This document shows positions 9,122-19,019 of a DNA stretch of 64,000 nucleotides, piece by piece. A program made the translations under genes and the position numbers. A model generated the notes under the pieces. The model had not been told where the DNA came from, made no database searches, and saw only the letters and a program-made list of their open reading frames with translations. Origin of the DNA: JAHJQQ01 sp963737555 (GTDB lineage: Bacteria; Pseudomonadota; Gammaproteobacteria; Thiohalobacterales; Thiohalobacteraceae); NCBI GenBank assembly GCA_963737555.1, contig CAVTTB010000003.1, positions 108,398 through 172,397 of the forward strand, in the 5' to 3' direction. Every line of letters starts with the position of its first letter. The first letter of the stretch is position 1.

Positions 9122-10219
9122 ATGACCGATTCTGAATTCAAGGCCATCCGCGAAATCCGCATTAATCCGATCGTGCCCAGCGAGTCCGTGTTAGTCGCCA
9201 CCGCCCGCTCCATGCGCCCGCGCAAGGCCGAGGATCCGGCGCCACGCGACACCCGCAAGCATGTCGATACCTGCCCGTTCTGCACGGGCAATGAGCACAT
9301 GACACCGCCGACCATCGCCACCTATCCGAACCCGGAAAATTGGCAGGCGCGCATTGTCGAGAATCTCTATCCGGTGCTCGGCGACGACCGCTCCAGCGGC
9401 AATCTGGTGTTCGGCCTGCAACAGGCCATCGAGGGCTACGGGCGCCATGAGGTGATCATCGATCACCGTCAGCACGGCATTGCCCTGCATGAGATGAGCG
9501 AAGACCATTTGTTCCTGTTGTTCGGTGCCTACCAGGAGCGCATGACACAGATCTATGCCAACGACGCGCGCATCCGCTATGTGCTGGTGTTCAAGAATTT
9601 CGGTCCGGCCGCGGGCGCCAGCATCGCGCACACCCACAGCCAGATCATCGCCATGCCGGTGGTGCCCGAGAACGTCTACAACGAAGTCACCCACAGCCGC
9701 ACGCATTATCAGAAACACCATCAATGCATCTTCTGTTCGCTGATCGACGAGGCACTCACCTTCGAGGCGACCATCTACGACCGCGCCTCCGGACATATCC
9801 GCCGGCGCATCAGTGTCGGCCAGTATGTGGTCGAGCGCGGCGAACGCTTCATCGCCATCAAACCGTTCGCCAGCCGTTACGAGTGGGAGGTGCACATCCT
9901 GCCGCTCCAGCACCAGAGCAACTTCCTCGATATCACCGAGGATGACCGTGCCGATCTGGCGCGCGTCGTCAAACGCACCATGGGCCGGTTGGATGCGGTG
10001 ATCGGCGGCGCGCAGTACAACTTCTTCCTGCACTCCAAACCGCGCGGCGACGAGTTCGCCGATTGCGACGCCAGCTATCACTGGCATCTGGAGATTTGTC
10101 CGCGCACCAGCATCCCGACCGGCTTCGAACTTGGCTCCGGGCTGTTCGTCAGCACCATCAGCCCCGAAGAGGCCGCGGAGCGGTTACGCTCGGTCGATCT
10201 CGACAGTCCGGACGCATGA
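9122..10219 (+). CDS. GalT-like HIT-superfamily nucleotidyltransferase or phosphorylase
   Basis: 365-aa protein of the galactose-1-phosphate uridylyltransferase branch of the histidine-triad superfamily. Two CxxC zinc-type pairs (CPFCTGNE near residue 57 and CIFCSLID near 200) and the catalytic motif IAHTHSQIIAMP near 180 are present; classical GalT has HPHGQ at that point, so the substrate may be a nucleotide sugar or a dinucleoside polyphosphate and not galactose-1-phosphate. It sits between dapA and gcvR, genes that are neighbours in E. coli. No galactose genes are nearby. Confidence 0.8.
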   Translation: MTDSEFKAIREIRINPIVPSESVLVATARSMRPRKAEDPAPRDTRKHVDTCPFCTGNEHMTPPTIATYPNPENWQARIVENLYPVLGDDRSSGNLVFGLQQAIEGYGRHEVIIDHRQHGIALHEMSEDHLFLLFGAYQERMTQIYANDARIRYVLVFKNFGPAAGASIAHTHSQIIAMPVVPENVYNEVTHSRTHYQKHHQCIFCSLIDEALTFEATIYDRASGHIRRRISVGQYVVERGERFIAIKPFASRYEWEVHILPLQHQSNFLDITEDDRADLARVVKRTMGRLDAVIGGAQYNFFLHSKPRGDEFADCDASYHWHLEICPRTSIPTGFELGSGLFVSTISPEEAAERLRSVDLDSPDA

Positions 10220-10313
10220 ATCCGCTGACCGTGCGCAGGCTAATGGTGGTACACTGCCCCGCACCGGGAACCTCTGCCCGGGCAGCTGTTTTCAGCCCTT
10301 ATCACGACCGACC

Positions 10314-10856
10314 ATGAACTCACCCAAACAAAATTTCCTTGTGATTTCCGCCCTGGGCGAAGACCGTCCGGGCCTGGTCAATGACCTGTCGCGCTGCGTA
10401 CTGGAAAGCGGCTGCAACATCGCCGATAGCCGCATGACCGTGCTCGGTGGCGACTTCGCCGTGATCTTGCTGGTCTCCGGCAATTGGAATGCGGTCGCCA
10501 AGCTGGAGGATCAACTGCCGCCGCTGGCCGAACGCCTGGGCATGACGGTCACCAGCCGGCGCACCGTGCCGCGCGAAACCCACGGCAACATGCTGCCCTA
10601 CGCCGTCGACGTGGTGGCGCTGGACAATCCCGGCATCGTGCACAATCTGGCGAACTTCTTCTCCAGCCGGGAGATCAACATCCAGGATCTTTCCACCAGC
10701 TTCTACGCCGCGGCGCATACCGGCACGCAAATGTTCTCGGTGCATATGCGCGTGGACATCCCGGCACAACTGCATATCGCCACACTGCGCGATGAGTTCA
10801 TGGATTTCTGCGACCAGCTCAATCTCGATGCCATCATCGAACCGGTCAAAGGCTGA
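10314..10856 (+). CDS. gcvR: GcvR-type double ACT-domain regulatory protein
   Basis: 180-aa protein with two ACT domains (FLVISALGEDRPGLVNDLS near residue 8 and YAVDVVALDNPGIVHNLA near 98). In E. coli GcvR is a post-translational antagonist of the glycine-cleavage activator GcvA. I set the start at 10314 because upstream codons belong to the GalT-like gene in another frame and the ACT domain begins right after. bcp follows 23 bp downstream, the same gcvR-bcp pair as in E. coli. Whether it regulates glycine cleavage here is inference. Confidence 0.88.
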   Translation: MNSPKQNFLVISALGEDRPGLVNDLSRCVLESGCNIADSRMTVLGGDFAVILLVSGNWNAVAKLEDQLPPLAERLGMTVTSRRTVPRETHGNMLPYAVDVVALDNPGIVHNLANFFSSREINIQDLSTSFYAAAHTGTQMFSVHMRVDIPAQLHIATLRDEFMDFCDQLNLDAIIEPVKG

Positions 10857-10879
10857 CGGACACCCGCGGAGGCGCCTTC

Positions 10880-11356
10880 ATGAGCAGCGTCACACTCGGT
10901 AAAAAGGTTCCAGATTTCCGTCTGCCCGCCACCGGCGACCAGGAAATCCGTCTCGCCGACCTCAAGGGCTCGAACGTCGTCCTGTATTTCTATCCCAAGG
11001 ACAACACGCCGGGCTGCACCCTGGAAGGCCAGGACTTCCGCGACCAGCACGCCAAATTCAAACGCCAGAACACGGTGATCCTCGGCGTCTCGCGCGACAG
11101 CCTGACCGCGCATGCGAAATTCAAGGATAAGCAGAACTTCCCCTTTGATCTGCTCTCGGACAGCGAGGAAAAACTCTGCCGCCTGTTCGACGTCATCAAA
11201 GAGAAAAACATGTACGGTAAAAAGGTCATGGGCATCGAGCGCAGCACGTTCCTGATCGACGCGGCCGGCGTGCTGCGCGCCGAGTGGCGCAAGGTCAAAG
11301 TGCCCGGGCATGTGGATGAAGTGCTCGCGGCCGTGAAGGCCTTGGGCAAGGCATAG
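10880..11356 (+). CDS. bcp: Bcp/PrxQ-type thioredoxin-dependent peroxiredoxin
   Basis: 158-aa thiol peroxidase that reduces H2O2 and organic peroxides. The peroxidatic Cys46 is in DNTPGCTLEGQDFRD. The resolving cysteine that E. coli Bcp has five residues later is Gln51 here, so this copy should work by a 1-Cys mechanism or use another thiol; another Cys lies in KLCRLFDV. It follows gcvR closely and is preceded by a gcggaggc ribosome-binding site. Confidence 0.95.
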   Translation: MSSVTLGKKVPDFRLPATGDQEIRLADLKGSNVVLYFYPKDNTPGCTLEGQDFRDQHAKFKRQNTVILGVSRDSLTAHAKFKDKQNFPFDLLSDSEEKLCRLFDVIKEKNMYGKKVMGIERSTFLIDAAGVLRAEWRKVKVPGHVDEVLAAVKALGKA

Positions 11357-11423
11357 AGCGCACAGCGTGCACTCCATCCGGGCTACGCAATACCGACTTA
11401 CGACAGTTAAAACAGAGGTCACC

Positions 11424-12837
11424 TTGAGCAAGCAAACCATCGCCGGAAAACGTCTGTTCGTACTCGACACCAATGTGCTGATGCACGATCCCACCGCGCT
11501 GTTCCGTTTCCATGAACACGATGTCTTCCTGCCGATGGCGGTGCTGGAGGAGCTAGACAACTCCAAGGTCGGCACTGACGGAAGTGGCGCGCAATGTGCG
11601 TCAGACCAACCGCTTCCTGGACGAACTGACCTGCAACGCCACCCACAGCGACATCCAGGCCGGACTGCCGCTCAATACCCGCGCGGCGACACCGGGCAAT
11701 GGCCAGGCGGCCGGCCTGCTGTATATCCAGACCCGCATTCTCAACGCCGACTTGCCGGACGGCATGCCCGGCAGCAAAAAAGACAACAGCATCCTCAGCA
11801 CGGCGCTGGCCATGCAGGCGGAGCGCACCGACACCACCGTCACACTGGTCACCAAAGATATCAATCTGCGGATCAAGGCCGCCGTGCTCGGCATCCATGC
11901 CGAAGAATATTTCAACGACCAGGTGCTCGATGACGTCAATCTGCTGTATGCCGGCCGCGCCGATCTCGATGACGATTTCTGGAACAGTCACGGCGACAGC
12001 ATGGAATCCTGGCAGCAGGACGGCCGCGCCTTCTATCGCGTGAATGGCCCGCTGGTTGAAACCTGGCATCCGAATCAATGCCTGTCACTGGCCGGCGCGC
12101 GCCCCATGGAAGTGATCGTGCGCAGCCGCGAAGGCAGCAGCGCGGTGCTGGAGGTCATGACCGATTTCCGCAAGACCAGTCACTCGGTGTGGGGCATCAA
12201 CGCGCGCAATATCGATCAGAATTTCGCGATGAATCTGCTGATGGACCCGGACATCGACTTCGTCAGTCTGGTCGGCCAGGCCGGTACCGGCAAGACCTTG
12301 CTGGCACTCGCCGCCGGACTCGCACAAACGCTGGACGACAAGCGCTATTCCGAAATCATCATGACCCGCGTGACGATTCCCGTCGGCGAAGACATCGGCT
12401 TCCTGCCCGGCACGGAAGAGGAAAAGATGACGCCGTGGATGGGCGCACTGATGGACAATCTGGAAGTGTTGACCAAGACCGATCAGGGCGGCGACTGGGG
12501 ACGCGCTGCGACCAACGATCTGATCCAGAGCCGCATCCGCATCCGTTCACTGAACTTCATGCGCGGCCGTACCTTCCTCAACAAATACCTGATTCTCGAC
12601 GAGGCGCAGAACCTGACCTCGAAACAGATGAAGACCTTGGTCACGCGCGCCGGACCGGGCACCAAAGTCGTCTGTCTGGGCAACATCGCGCAGATCGACA
12701 CGCCGTATCTGACCGAAACCAGCTCCGGCCTGACCTATGTGGTCGATCGCTTCAAAGACTGGGAACACAGCGGCCACATTATTCTGCGGCAAGGCGAACG
12801 CTCGCGACTGGCGGATTTCGCCTCGAACAATCTCTAG
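11424..12837 (+). CDS. PIN-PhoH fusion ATPase (PhoH2 type), one frameshift in this sequence
   Basis: Two-domain protein. An N-terminal PIN nuclease domain (FVLDTNVLMHDP) is joined to a C-terminal PhoH ATPase with Walker A GQAGTGKTLLALAAG and Walker B LILDEAQN. PhoH2 proteins are described as RNA helicase-nucleases. One extra base near 11574 (gtcggc-a-ctgacg) breaks the frame between LEELDNSKVG and LTEVARNVRQTNR; both sides are well conserved, so a sequencing error is likely. The TTG at 11424 has agaggt just upstream and is the best start; the in-frame ATG at 11367 is the alternative. It ends convergently on, and overlapping, a small minus-strand remnant. Confidence 0.88.
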
Positions 12838-13026
12838 GCGGCTTGCGCCTCAAGCCGGCGCGCGAGCATATCGGGGAACTGCTCGATGAGTTGTTTGAGC
12901 TGATTAGATAGCCGCGGCAGGATACCGATCACGGTGAAGATCAGTGCCGACCGTCAGGACGATGCCCAGAGCGACGACTTGAGGATTGCTGAAATGCCGG
13001 CGGAACCACTCGCGGACGCTATCCAT
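12834..13026 (-). pseudogene. Remnant of an AI-2E/PerM-family transporter with an internal deletion
   Basis: The start MDSVREWFRRHFSNPQVVALG is the typical N-terminus of gammaproteobacterial AI-2E-family permeases. If one extra base at 12945 is removed, the frame continues LIFTVIGILPRLSNQLKQL then IEQFPDMLARRLEAQAA and stops at 12834. The second part resembles the segment that follows the third membrane span of the full protein (LPxLxxQLxxLxxxxPxML), so about 50 internal residues and the whole C-terminal two thirds are missing. It is therefore a decayed or internally deleted copy of about 63 aa. Family identity is my recognition of the pattern. Confidence 0.55.
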
Positions 13027-13039
13027 GGCGCACCCGGCG

Positions 13040-13429
13040 TTATTCTTTTTCTTTGAGCTGGGCGTAGTAGCGCTCGAAGACCACTTCCAACTCATCGATG
13101 ACCTCGTTTGCGTCGCGGCCCTGGATCACATGCTGCATCACCAGCGATGAGGTGTCGGTGAGCATCTTGCTCTTGTCCAACATGGGGTAGGTCTGCGCCA
13201 GACGCTTGACCGCCCTGACCACGGACTCCTGCTCGGGACGCGGGATGGGCTCAGGCTCGGAAATAACAATGGGTTCTGGCGGTGGCGCAGGTACGCGCGC
13301 AGGCACGGCCCCGGAACGGCTCAGTAGAAATTCCGCGAAGGTCAACAGACTGACCTGCTCGGCGGCGGGCAGCTGTTGAAACAAATTTACCAAGTGTGTT
13401 TCCAGATCGGCCATTTTTGACTCACTCAT
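13040..13429 (-). CDS. Conserved hypothetical protein, 129 aa
   Basis: Acidic and soluble. An N-terminal helical part (HLVNLFQQLPAAEQVSLLTF then AEFLLSR) is followed by a proline-rich linker (about residues 42-65) and a helical C-terminal part with ESVVRAVKRLAQTYPMLDKS and VIDELEVVFERYYAQ. No catalytic motif or DNA-binding helix is evident. It lies between the permease remnant and a LysR gene, all on the minus strand. I recognise the type as a conserved gammaproteobacterial protein without assigned function. Confidence 0.75.
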   Translation of the reverse strand: MSESKMADLETHLVNLFQQLPAAEQVSLLTFAEFLLSRSGAVPARVPAPPPEPIVISEPEPIPRPEQESVVRAVKRLAQTYPMLDKSKMLTDTSSLVMQHVIQGRDANEVIDELEVVFERYYAQLKEKE

Positions 13430-13471
13430 TGCCTCTGCACAGTGGCGGATAATCCGCCGTGCGACGCGGGC

Positions 13472-14377
13472 TCAACGCTCTTGACGGGCCAGACAATATT
13501 TCTGCGCGAAATCCAGCAGCTCGTCCATGGCACGGTGACGGAATTTCTGTTTCTGGTGCACGAACGAGAACGGCCGATCCAGATTGGGATCGAGCGTAAG
13601 CGCCACCAGTGTATTCAGTTGCAATTCCTTGTTGATGGTCGCGCGCGAGACAATGGACACGCCCATGCCGGCCTCCACCGCGCCCTTGACCGCCTCCGGG
13701 CTGCCCAGTTCCATGCAGATCGACATCTCGTTGATATTGATATTGCAGGTGCTCAGGTAATCGGCAATCACTTCGCGGGTACCCGAACCTTCCTCACGAC
13801 AGATGTACGGGTATTTGAGCAGTTCTTCGAGCTTGATCTTCTTCAGACCCGCCAGCGGGTGGCTCTTCGGCACGATGGCGACCAGCTGATCCATGCGGCA
13901 CACTTCCACCACCAGATTTTTGTTCATCACCGGCGCCTCGACCACACCCAGATCGATGACGTTATTCTCGACCATATGCACGATGCCCTCGGTATTGGAT
14001 ACCTTGAGGTGCACATTCACTTCCGGATATTTCTGCCGGAAATCACCCAGCAGCGCCGGCAGCATGTACTCGGCGATGGTCGTGCTGGCGCCGATCATGA
14101 TCACGCCGCTGATGTCGCCGGTCATTTCGCGTACGGCGTTTTCCATTTCCGAATACAAATCGAAGATGCGGTCGGCGAACAGGAAGACGCGATGACCCGC
14201 ATCGGTCAGGCTGATGCGGTTGTGGGTACGGTCGAACAAGCGGGTGTTGAAGTGCTCTTCCAGCTGGCGCACCTGGAAGGTCACCGCCGGTTGCGTCATA
14301 TGCAGCGTCTCAGCGGCCTTGGTGAAGCTCAGCAGGCGTGCGACGGTGTGGAACACCTGGAGTCTACGATCAGCCAT
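13472..14377 (-). CDS. LysR-family transcriptional regulator, CysB/CysL-like
   Basis: 301 aa with an N-terminal winged helix-turn-helix (LLSFTKAAETLHMTQPAVTF near residues 15-34, RLFDRTHNRISLTDAG) and a C-terminal periplasmic-binding-like effector domain. The effector half (GASTTIAEYMLPALLGDFRQ near 95, CREEGSGTREVI near 193) resembles the CysL/CbbR group, which responds to sulfur or carbon metabolites. No divergent target gene is adjacent: 184 bp of featureless sequence separate it from the RND operon, which is on the same strand. Confidence 0.88.
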   Translation of the reverse strand: MADRRLQVFHTVARLLSFTKAAETLHMTQPAVTFQVRQLEEHFNTRLFDRTHNRISLTDAGHRVFLFADRIFDLYSEMENAVREMTGDISGVIMIGASTTIAEYMLPALLGDFRQKYPEVNVHLKVSNTEGIVHMVENNVIDLGVVEAPVMNKNLVVEVCRMDQLVAIVPKSHPLAGLKKIKLEELLKYPYICREEGSGTREVIADYLSTCNININEMSICMELGSPEAVKGAVEAGMGVSIVSRATINKELQLNTLVALTLDPNLDRPFSFVHQKQKFRHRAMDELLDFAQKYCLARQER

Positions 14378-14561
14378 TACGTGTCTCGATTCATCTGTGA
14401 ATTACTGGGGGATAAACCCTGGGTGCAGCGGCAGGTTCGGTGGGGCAACGCTGAAGGCATTGACCATCCCGAACGGCCTGGGTCGATACAGGCGCCAATG
14501 CTAACAGTTCAAGGCCAAACATAAAATATTCTAATAAGCCCATGCGGGAATTTCACGGACC

Positions 14562-17500
14562 TCAGGGCATGCTGGCAAGACGATCCACGCGCCGCCAGAA
14601 GAAGGCGTAGTACATAACCGGGATGACCAGCAGCGTCAGCACGGTCGAAACCAGGAGGCCGAAGATCAGCGCGATCGCCAGACCGCTGAAGATCGGATCG
14701 TCGAGAATGAACAAGGCGCCGAGCATGGCCGCCAACCCGGTCAACACGATGGGTTTGGCGCGCACCGCACCCGAGCGCAGCACCGCCTCCTCGAAGGCCA
14801 CACCGCGGCGCAGTTCACCGTTGACGAAGTCCACCAGCAGAATGGAATTGCGCACGATGATGCCGGCCAGCGCGATCATGCCGATCATCGAGGTCGCGGT
14901 GAACGGCGCGCCCAGCAGCGCATGGCCCGGCAACACACCGATGATGGTCAGCGGGATCGGCGCCATGATGATCAGCGGTACGAGGTAGGAGCGGAACTGC
15001 GCCACCACCAGTAGATAGATCAGGATCAGCCCAACAGAATAGGCGATACCCATGTCGCGAAACGTTTCGTAGGTGACTTGCCATTCGCCGTCCCATTTCA
15101 CCGAATAGCGATACGGATCGTCCGGCTGTCGGATGAAGAACTGTTCCAGTCCGCGCGGCATCACGTCATCTTCGTCGGCCAGCCGCGCGACCATGCTGAA
15201 CATGCCGTACAGAGGGCTGTCGAGATCGCCGGCCATATCGCCGGTCACCAGCACCATGGGCAACAGATCCTTGTGGTAGATCGCGCGCTCGCGTTCGTCC
15301 TGCACGACAGTGACCAGATCGGCCAGCGCGACCTGACGGCCATCGGCACCGGTCAGCTTCAACGCATACAGGCGTTCGAGACGATCCTTGTGCGCGACCG
15401 GAAATTCCAGCCGCAGCGGAATCGGATACTTGGCGCCGGGACTGTGCAGATACGTCGCGTCGCTGCCACTGAGCGCCGTGACAATCGCATCGACCACCGC
15501 TGCCTGCGATACACCCAGCGCACCGGCACGGGCGCGGTCGACGCGCACATGCCATTGCGGCGCCGATGCTTCGATGCTGTCGTCGACATCGACGATATCG
15601 GCGGTGCTCTCGAAGACCGCGCGCACCGCCTTGGCGACCCGGATCTGCCCCGCGTAATCGAGTCCGTAGACCTCCGCCACCAGCGGCGACAGCACCGGCG
15701 GTCCCGGCGGCACCTCGACGATTTTCACATTCGCATCGAAACGACGGCCGATCTCTGCAAGCGGCGCGCGCACCGCGCCGGCAATCGCATGACTCTTGCG
15801 TTCGCGCTGATGCCTGTCGACCAGATTGACCTGGATATCACCGACGTTAGCGCCGCGGCGCAGGTAATACTGGCGCACCAGTCCGTTGAAATTGATCGGT
15901 GCCGAGGTGCCGGCATAGACCTGATAATCGCGCACCTCCGGTACCTGCTGCAGATAACGACCGAGTTCACCGAGGACCTGCGCGGTGCGTTCCAAGGCCG
16001 TGCCTTCCGGCATATCCACAAGGATCTGGAATTCGGATTTGTTGTCGAAGGGCAGCATCTTCAACACCACGAGTTTGGCCCCGGCAAGACCCAGCGACAG
16101 CAGGATCAGCAGCAGAATCGTCAGTGCCAGCAGGCGTCGGCGCGGCGCACCGGCGGCACCGCCGAGGAAGGGCCCGACGCGACGTTGAAAGAAGCTCAAC
16201 AGGCGCGGCGATACGCCATCACCCACGCCGCTGTGCGCACTGTGCTGCTGCTTGACGATCTTGAACGTCAGCCACGGCGTGAAGACGAAGGCCACCGCCA
16301 GCGAAATCAGCATGCCGATACTGGCATTGATCGGAATCGGACTCATGTACGGACCCATCAGTCCGGTGACGAAGGCCATCGGCAACAGCGCCGCGATGAC
16401 CGTAAACGTCGCGAGAATGGTCGGACCACCGACCTCATCCACCGCGCGCGGGATCGCCTCGGCGAGGCTCCGCTCACCCATCTGCATGTGCCGATGGATG
16501 TTCTCCACCACCACGATGGCATCGTCGACCAGGATGCCGATGGAAAAAATCAGGGCGAACAGCGACACGCGATTGAGCGTAAAACCCCAGGCCCAGGAGG
16601 CGAACAACGTCATCGCCAGCGTGATGACGACTGCGAGGCCGACGATCAGCGCCTCGCGCCAACCCAGCGCGAACAGCACCAGCAGCACCACCAGCGCAGT
16701 AGCGAAGATGAGTTTGGCGATCAGCGTCTGCGCCTTGTCGTTGGCGGTTTCGCCGTAGTTGCGCGTCACCGTCACTTCGACGCCGTCGGGGATGAACGTG
16801 CCGCGCAGTTGTTCCAGACGCGACACCACCTGCTCGGCGATGTCCACTGCATTGGTGCCGGGTTTCTTGCCGATCGCCAGCGTCACGGCTGGAAATTCGC
16901 CGCGTACCACAGAGGCCGGCGCCGCCGGACCGGTGCCGTGCCAAACATAACGCTCCGGCGCATCCGCACCATAACGGATGTCGGCAAGATCGCGCAGATA
17001 CACCGGCTGATCGTTGCGCACGGCAATTACCAGATCGCCGAGTTCTTCGGCCGCCACCAGAAAATCGCCGGCGCGAACCAGAATTTCATGGTTGTCCGCA
17101 ACCAGCGCACCGGCATCGCGCGCCTGATTGAAGCTGCCCAACGCCGTGCGCAACTCATCGAGCGTCACGCCGCTGCCCGCAAGTTTTTGCGCATCCAACA
17201 GCACATGCACGACGCGATCAGGACCGCCGAGGGTGTAGATCTCGCGCGTGCCGGGGATGCGTTTGAGTTCGGCCTCGATGGCGTGCGCGACCTCCTGCAG
17301 TTCCAGCGCGCCCTTGTTGGGATCTTGCGTCCACAGCGTCGCGGCGACGATCGGCACGTCGTCGATGCCTTTCGGTTTGATGATCGGCGCGAGTGTGCCG
17401 AGATTCGGTGGCAACCAGTCTTGATTGGAGAACACTGCGTTATACAGCCGCACGATGGCCTGGGTGCGGTCTTCGCCGACCGCATATTCGACGGTGAGCA

Positions 17501-17816
17501 CGGCCATGCCGGGACGCGAGACGGAATAAATGTGTTTGACGCCTTCGATTTCGGAGAGCACTTGTTCGGCCGGCGTGGTTACCACATGCTCGACTTCGAC
17601 GGCGGTGGCGCCGGGAAATGCGATAAAGACATTGGCGAAGGTGACGTTGATCTGCGGTTCTTCCTCGCGCGGCGTGATCGCCACCGCGAACAGACCGAGC
17701 AGAAAACCCACCAGCGCCAGCAGCGGCGTGATCTGCGAATGCAGGAATTTGCGCGCGATGGCACCGGAGATTCCCAATTGTTCGTTGGGCTGTTCGTTCG
17801 TTGGGCTCACGCTCAT
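14562..17816 (-). CDS. RND-family efflux transporter, inner-membrane permease subunit
   Basis: 1084-aa AcrB-superfamily proton antiporter. It has a first transmembrane helix near residues 32-48, two large periplasmic loops and two blocks of membrane spans; the proton-relay Asp pair is in GILVDDAIVVVENIHRHM near residue 435. The C-terminus ends VIPVMYYAFFWRRVDRL. The start codon overlaps the stop of the adaptor gene (ATGA at 17813-17816), so the two are translationally coupled. No outer-membrane factor gene is in the neighbourhood, so a TolC elsewhere must be used. Substrate is unknown. Confidence 0.94.
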   Translation of the reverse strand: MSVSPTNEQPNEQLGISGAIARKFLHSQITPLLALVGFLLGLFAVAITPREEEPQINVTFANVFIAFPGATAVEVEHVVTTPAEQVLSEIEGVKHIYSVSRPGMAVLTVEYAVGEDRTQAIVRLYNAVFSNQDWLPPNLGTLAPIIKPKGIDDVPIVAATLWTQDPNKGALELQEVAHAIEAELKRIPGTREIYTLGGPDRVVHVLLDAQKLAGSGVTLDELRTALGSFNQARDAGALVADNHEILVRAGDFLVAAEELGDLVIAVRNDQPVYLRDLADIRYGADAPERYVWHGTGPAAPASVVRGEFPAVTLAIGKKPGTNAVDIAEQVVSRLEQLRGTFIPDGVEVTVTRNYGETANDKAQTLIAKLIFATALVVLLVLFALGWREALIVGLAVVITLAMTLFASWAWGFTLNRVSLFALIFSIGILVDDAIVVVENIHRHMQMGERSLAEAIPRAVDEVGGPTILATFTVIAALLPMAFVTGLMGPYMSPIPINASIGMLISLAVAFVFTPWLTFKIVKQQHSAHSGVGDGVSPRLLSFFQRRVGPFLGGAAGAPRRRLLALTILLLILLSLGLAGAKLVVLKMLPFDNKSEFQILVDMPEGTALERTAQVLGELGRYLQQVPEVRDYQVYAGTSAPINFNGLVRQYYLRRGANVGDIQVNLVDRHQRERKSHAIAGAVRAPLAEIGRRFDANVKIVEVPPGPPVLSPLVAEVYGLDYAGQIRVAKAVRAVFESTADIVDVDDSIEASAPQWHVRVDRARAGALGVSQAAVVDAIVTALSGSDATYLHSPGAKYPIPLRLEFPVAHKDRLERLYALKLTGADGRQVALADLVTVVQDERERAIYHKDLLPMVLVTGDMAGDLDSPLYGMFSMVARLADEDDVMPRGLEQFFIRQPDDPYRYSVKWDGEWQVTYETFRDMGIAYSVGLILIYLLVVAQFRSYLVPLIIMAPIPLTIIGVLPGHALLGAPFTATSMIGMIALAGIIVRNSILLVDFVNGELRRGVAFEEAVLRSGAVRAKPIVLTGLAAMLGALFILDDPIFSGLAIALIFGLLVSTVLTLLVIPVMYYAFFWRRVDRLASMP

Positions 17817-18866
17817 GGCGCGCCGTCCACCGGCTGCGTCTTGAGCATCTCCCCGGCCTGCACCGGATCAAGCGCCACGCGCTCACCCGCGACCAGCCCC
17901 GCGAGGATGGCGAGGCGACCGTCCGCCTGGGTTTCGCCGACACGCACCTGACGGAAACGTACGGCGCCTTGCGGCTCGACGACATACACAGCGGCGACTT
18001 CACTGCGCCGTACCAATGCCTGCGGTGGAATCAGTAATTGTTCGGCCGTGCCGGTCGCGAAGCCGACTTTCACCAACATGCCGGGATACAGTCCCGCAGG
18101 ATCGGCCGCAGGCAAGGTCACGCGCACACGGAAACTGTGCGCCTTCGGATCGGCATACGGCGATACAGTGATATCGGAACCGAGAATGGGTGCGGCGTCG
18201 CCCGCATACACGCGCGCCTCGGTCACAGCGCGCACTGTGGCGACATAACGCTGCGGCACAGTGGTCACCGCGCGCAGGCGTTCCAGCGACACGCCGGTCA
18301 TCAGCGGCTGGCCCGGGCTGGCCAACTCACCGACCTCGACATGACGCGCTACGACGATGCCCGCATAGGGCGCGCGCACCACGGTGTGTTCCAATTGCTC
18401 GCCGGTCTCGGCGACCCGCGCTTGCGCACTCTCGTAACGCGCCTGCGCGGCCTTCAGTTCCGCATCGGCCTTGTCCATGGCCGATTTGGCGACCAGCCGT
18501 TTGGCGTAGATGCCGGCCATGCGCTCACGCTCGTTCTGCGCCTCGCGCAACCGCGCACGCGCCTCTTCCAGCGGCGGCTTGCGCCTGCTGGTGACGCGCG
18601 GCCTGTTCGGTCGCGCTGAACTTGAACAGCACGGCGCCGCGTTCGACATAGTCGTCGACATCGAACAGGATCTCGACAATGCGCCCGGAGGTCTGCGCCG
18701 AGACCGTCGCGCGATTGACCGCTTCGAGCACGCCTTCGAAACGCTGTTCGAGAGGCACCGGTTCGAGGGCGGCGGCAATGGTTTCAAGGTCAGCCGCATT
18801 CGACCAGCCGGGTATGCCCGAGCACAGCAGCAGTGGCAGCAGCGTAATCGTTCCGTAACGCAGCAT
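17813..18866 (-). CDS. RND efflux periplasmic adaptor (HlyD/MFP family), one frameshift
   Basis: Membrane-fusion protein that links the RND permease to the outer membrane. The start at 18866 gives a signal peptide (MLRYGTITLLPLLLCSG) and the first half-lipoyl motif GVLEAVNRATVSAQTSGRI. An extra base near 18575 shifts the frame between ATEQAARHQQAQAA and LEEARARLREAQNERERM, in the coiled-coil hairpin. The rest has the second lipoyl half (VRAPYAGIVVARHVEVGELA) and the beta-barrel domain. The 3' end overlaps the permease start by 4 bases. The break is probably an error, since both halves are conserved. Confidence 0.88.
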
Positions 18867-18968
18867 CGGATTCTCCTGGGACAGCCGGCGCAGATAGGAT
18901 CGCGGAAAACCACCATCACCTCTTTTGAATATACGACTGGTCCAGGTATTTACAAGCAGGCCAGAAAC

Positions 18969-18996
18969 AACAAACCCGCCGGGCGGCGGGTTTGTT
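18969..18996 (-). terminator. Hairpin downstream of the first chemoreceptor gene
   Basis: Perfect 12-bp stem aacaaacccgcc / ggcgggtttgtt with a 4-base loop, 24 bp past the stop of the minus-strand chemoreceptor gene. The U-tract on the minus strand is short, so termination may be partial. Confidence 0.7.
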
Positions 18997-19019
18997 CATC
19001 CGATCCAGGTGCATCCGAC

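Noticed and set aside
15078..17951. A 957-codon open frame antisense to the RND permease
   Set aside because: Composition is His/Arg/Gln-rich, with no family features; it is the mirror of a well-supported 1084-aa membrane protein in GC-rich DNA.
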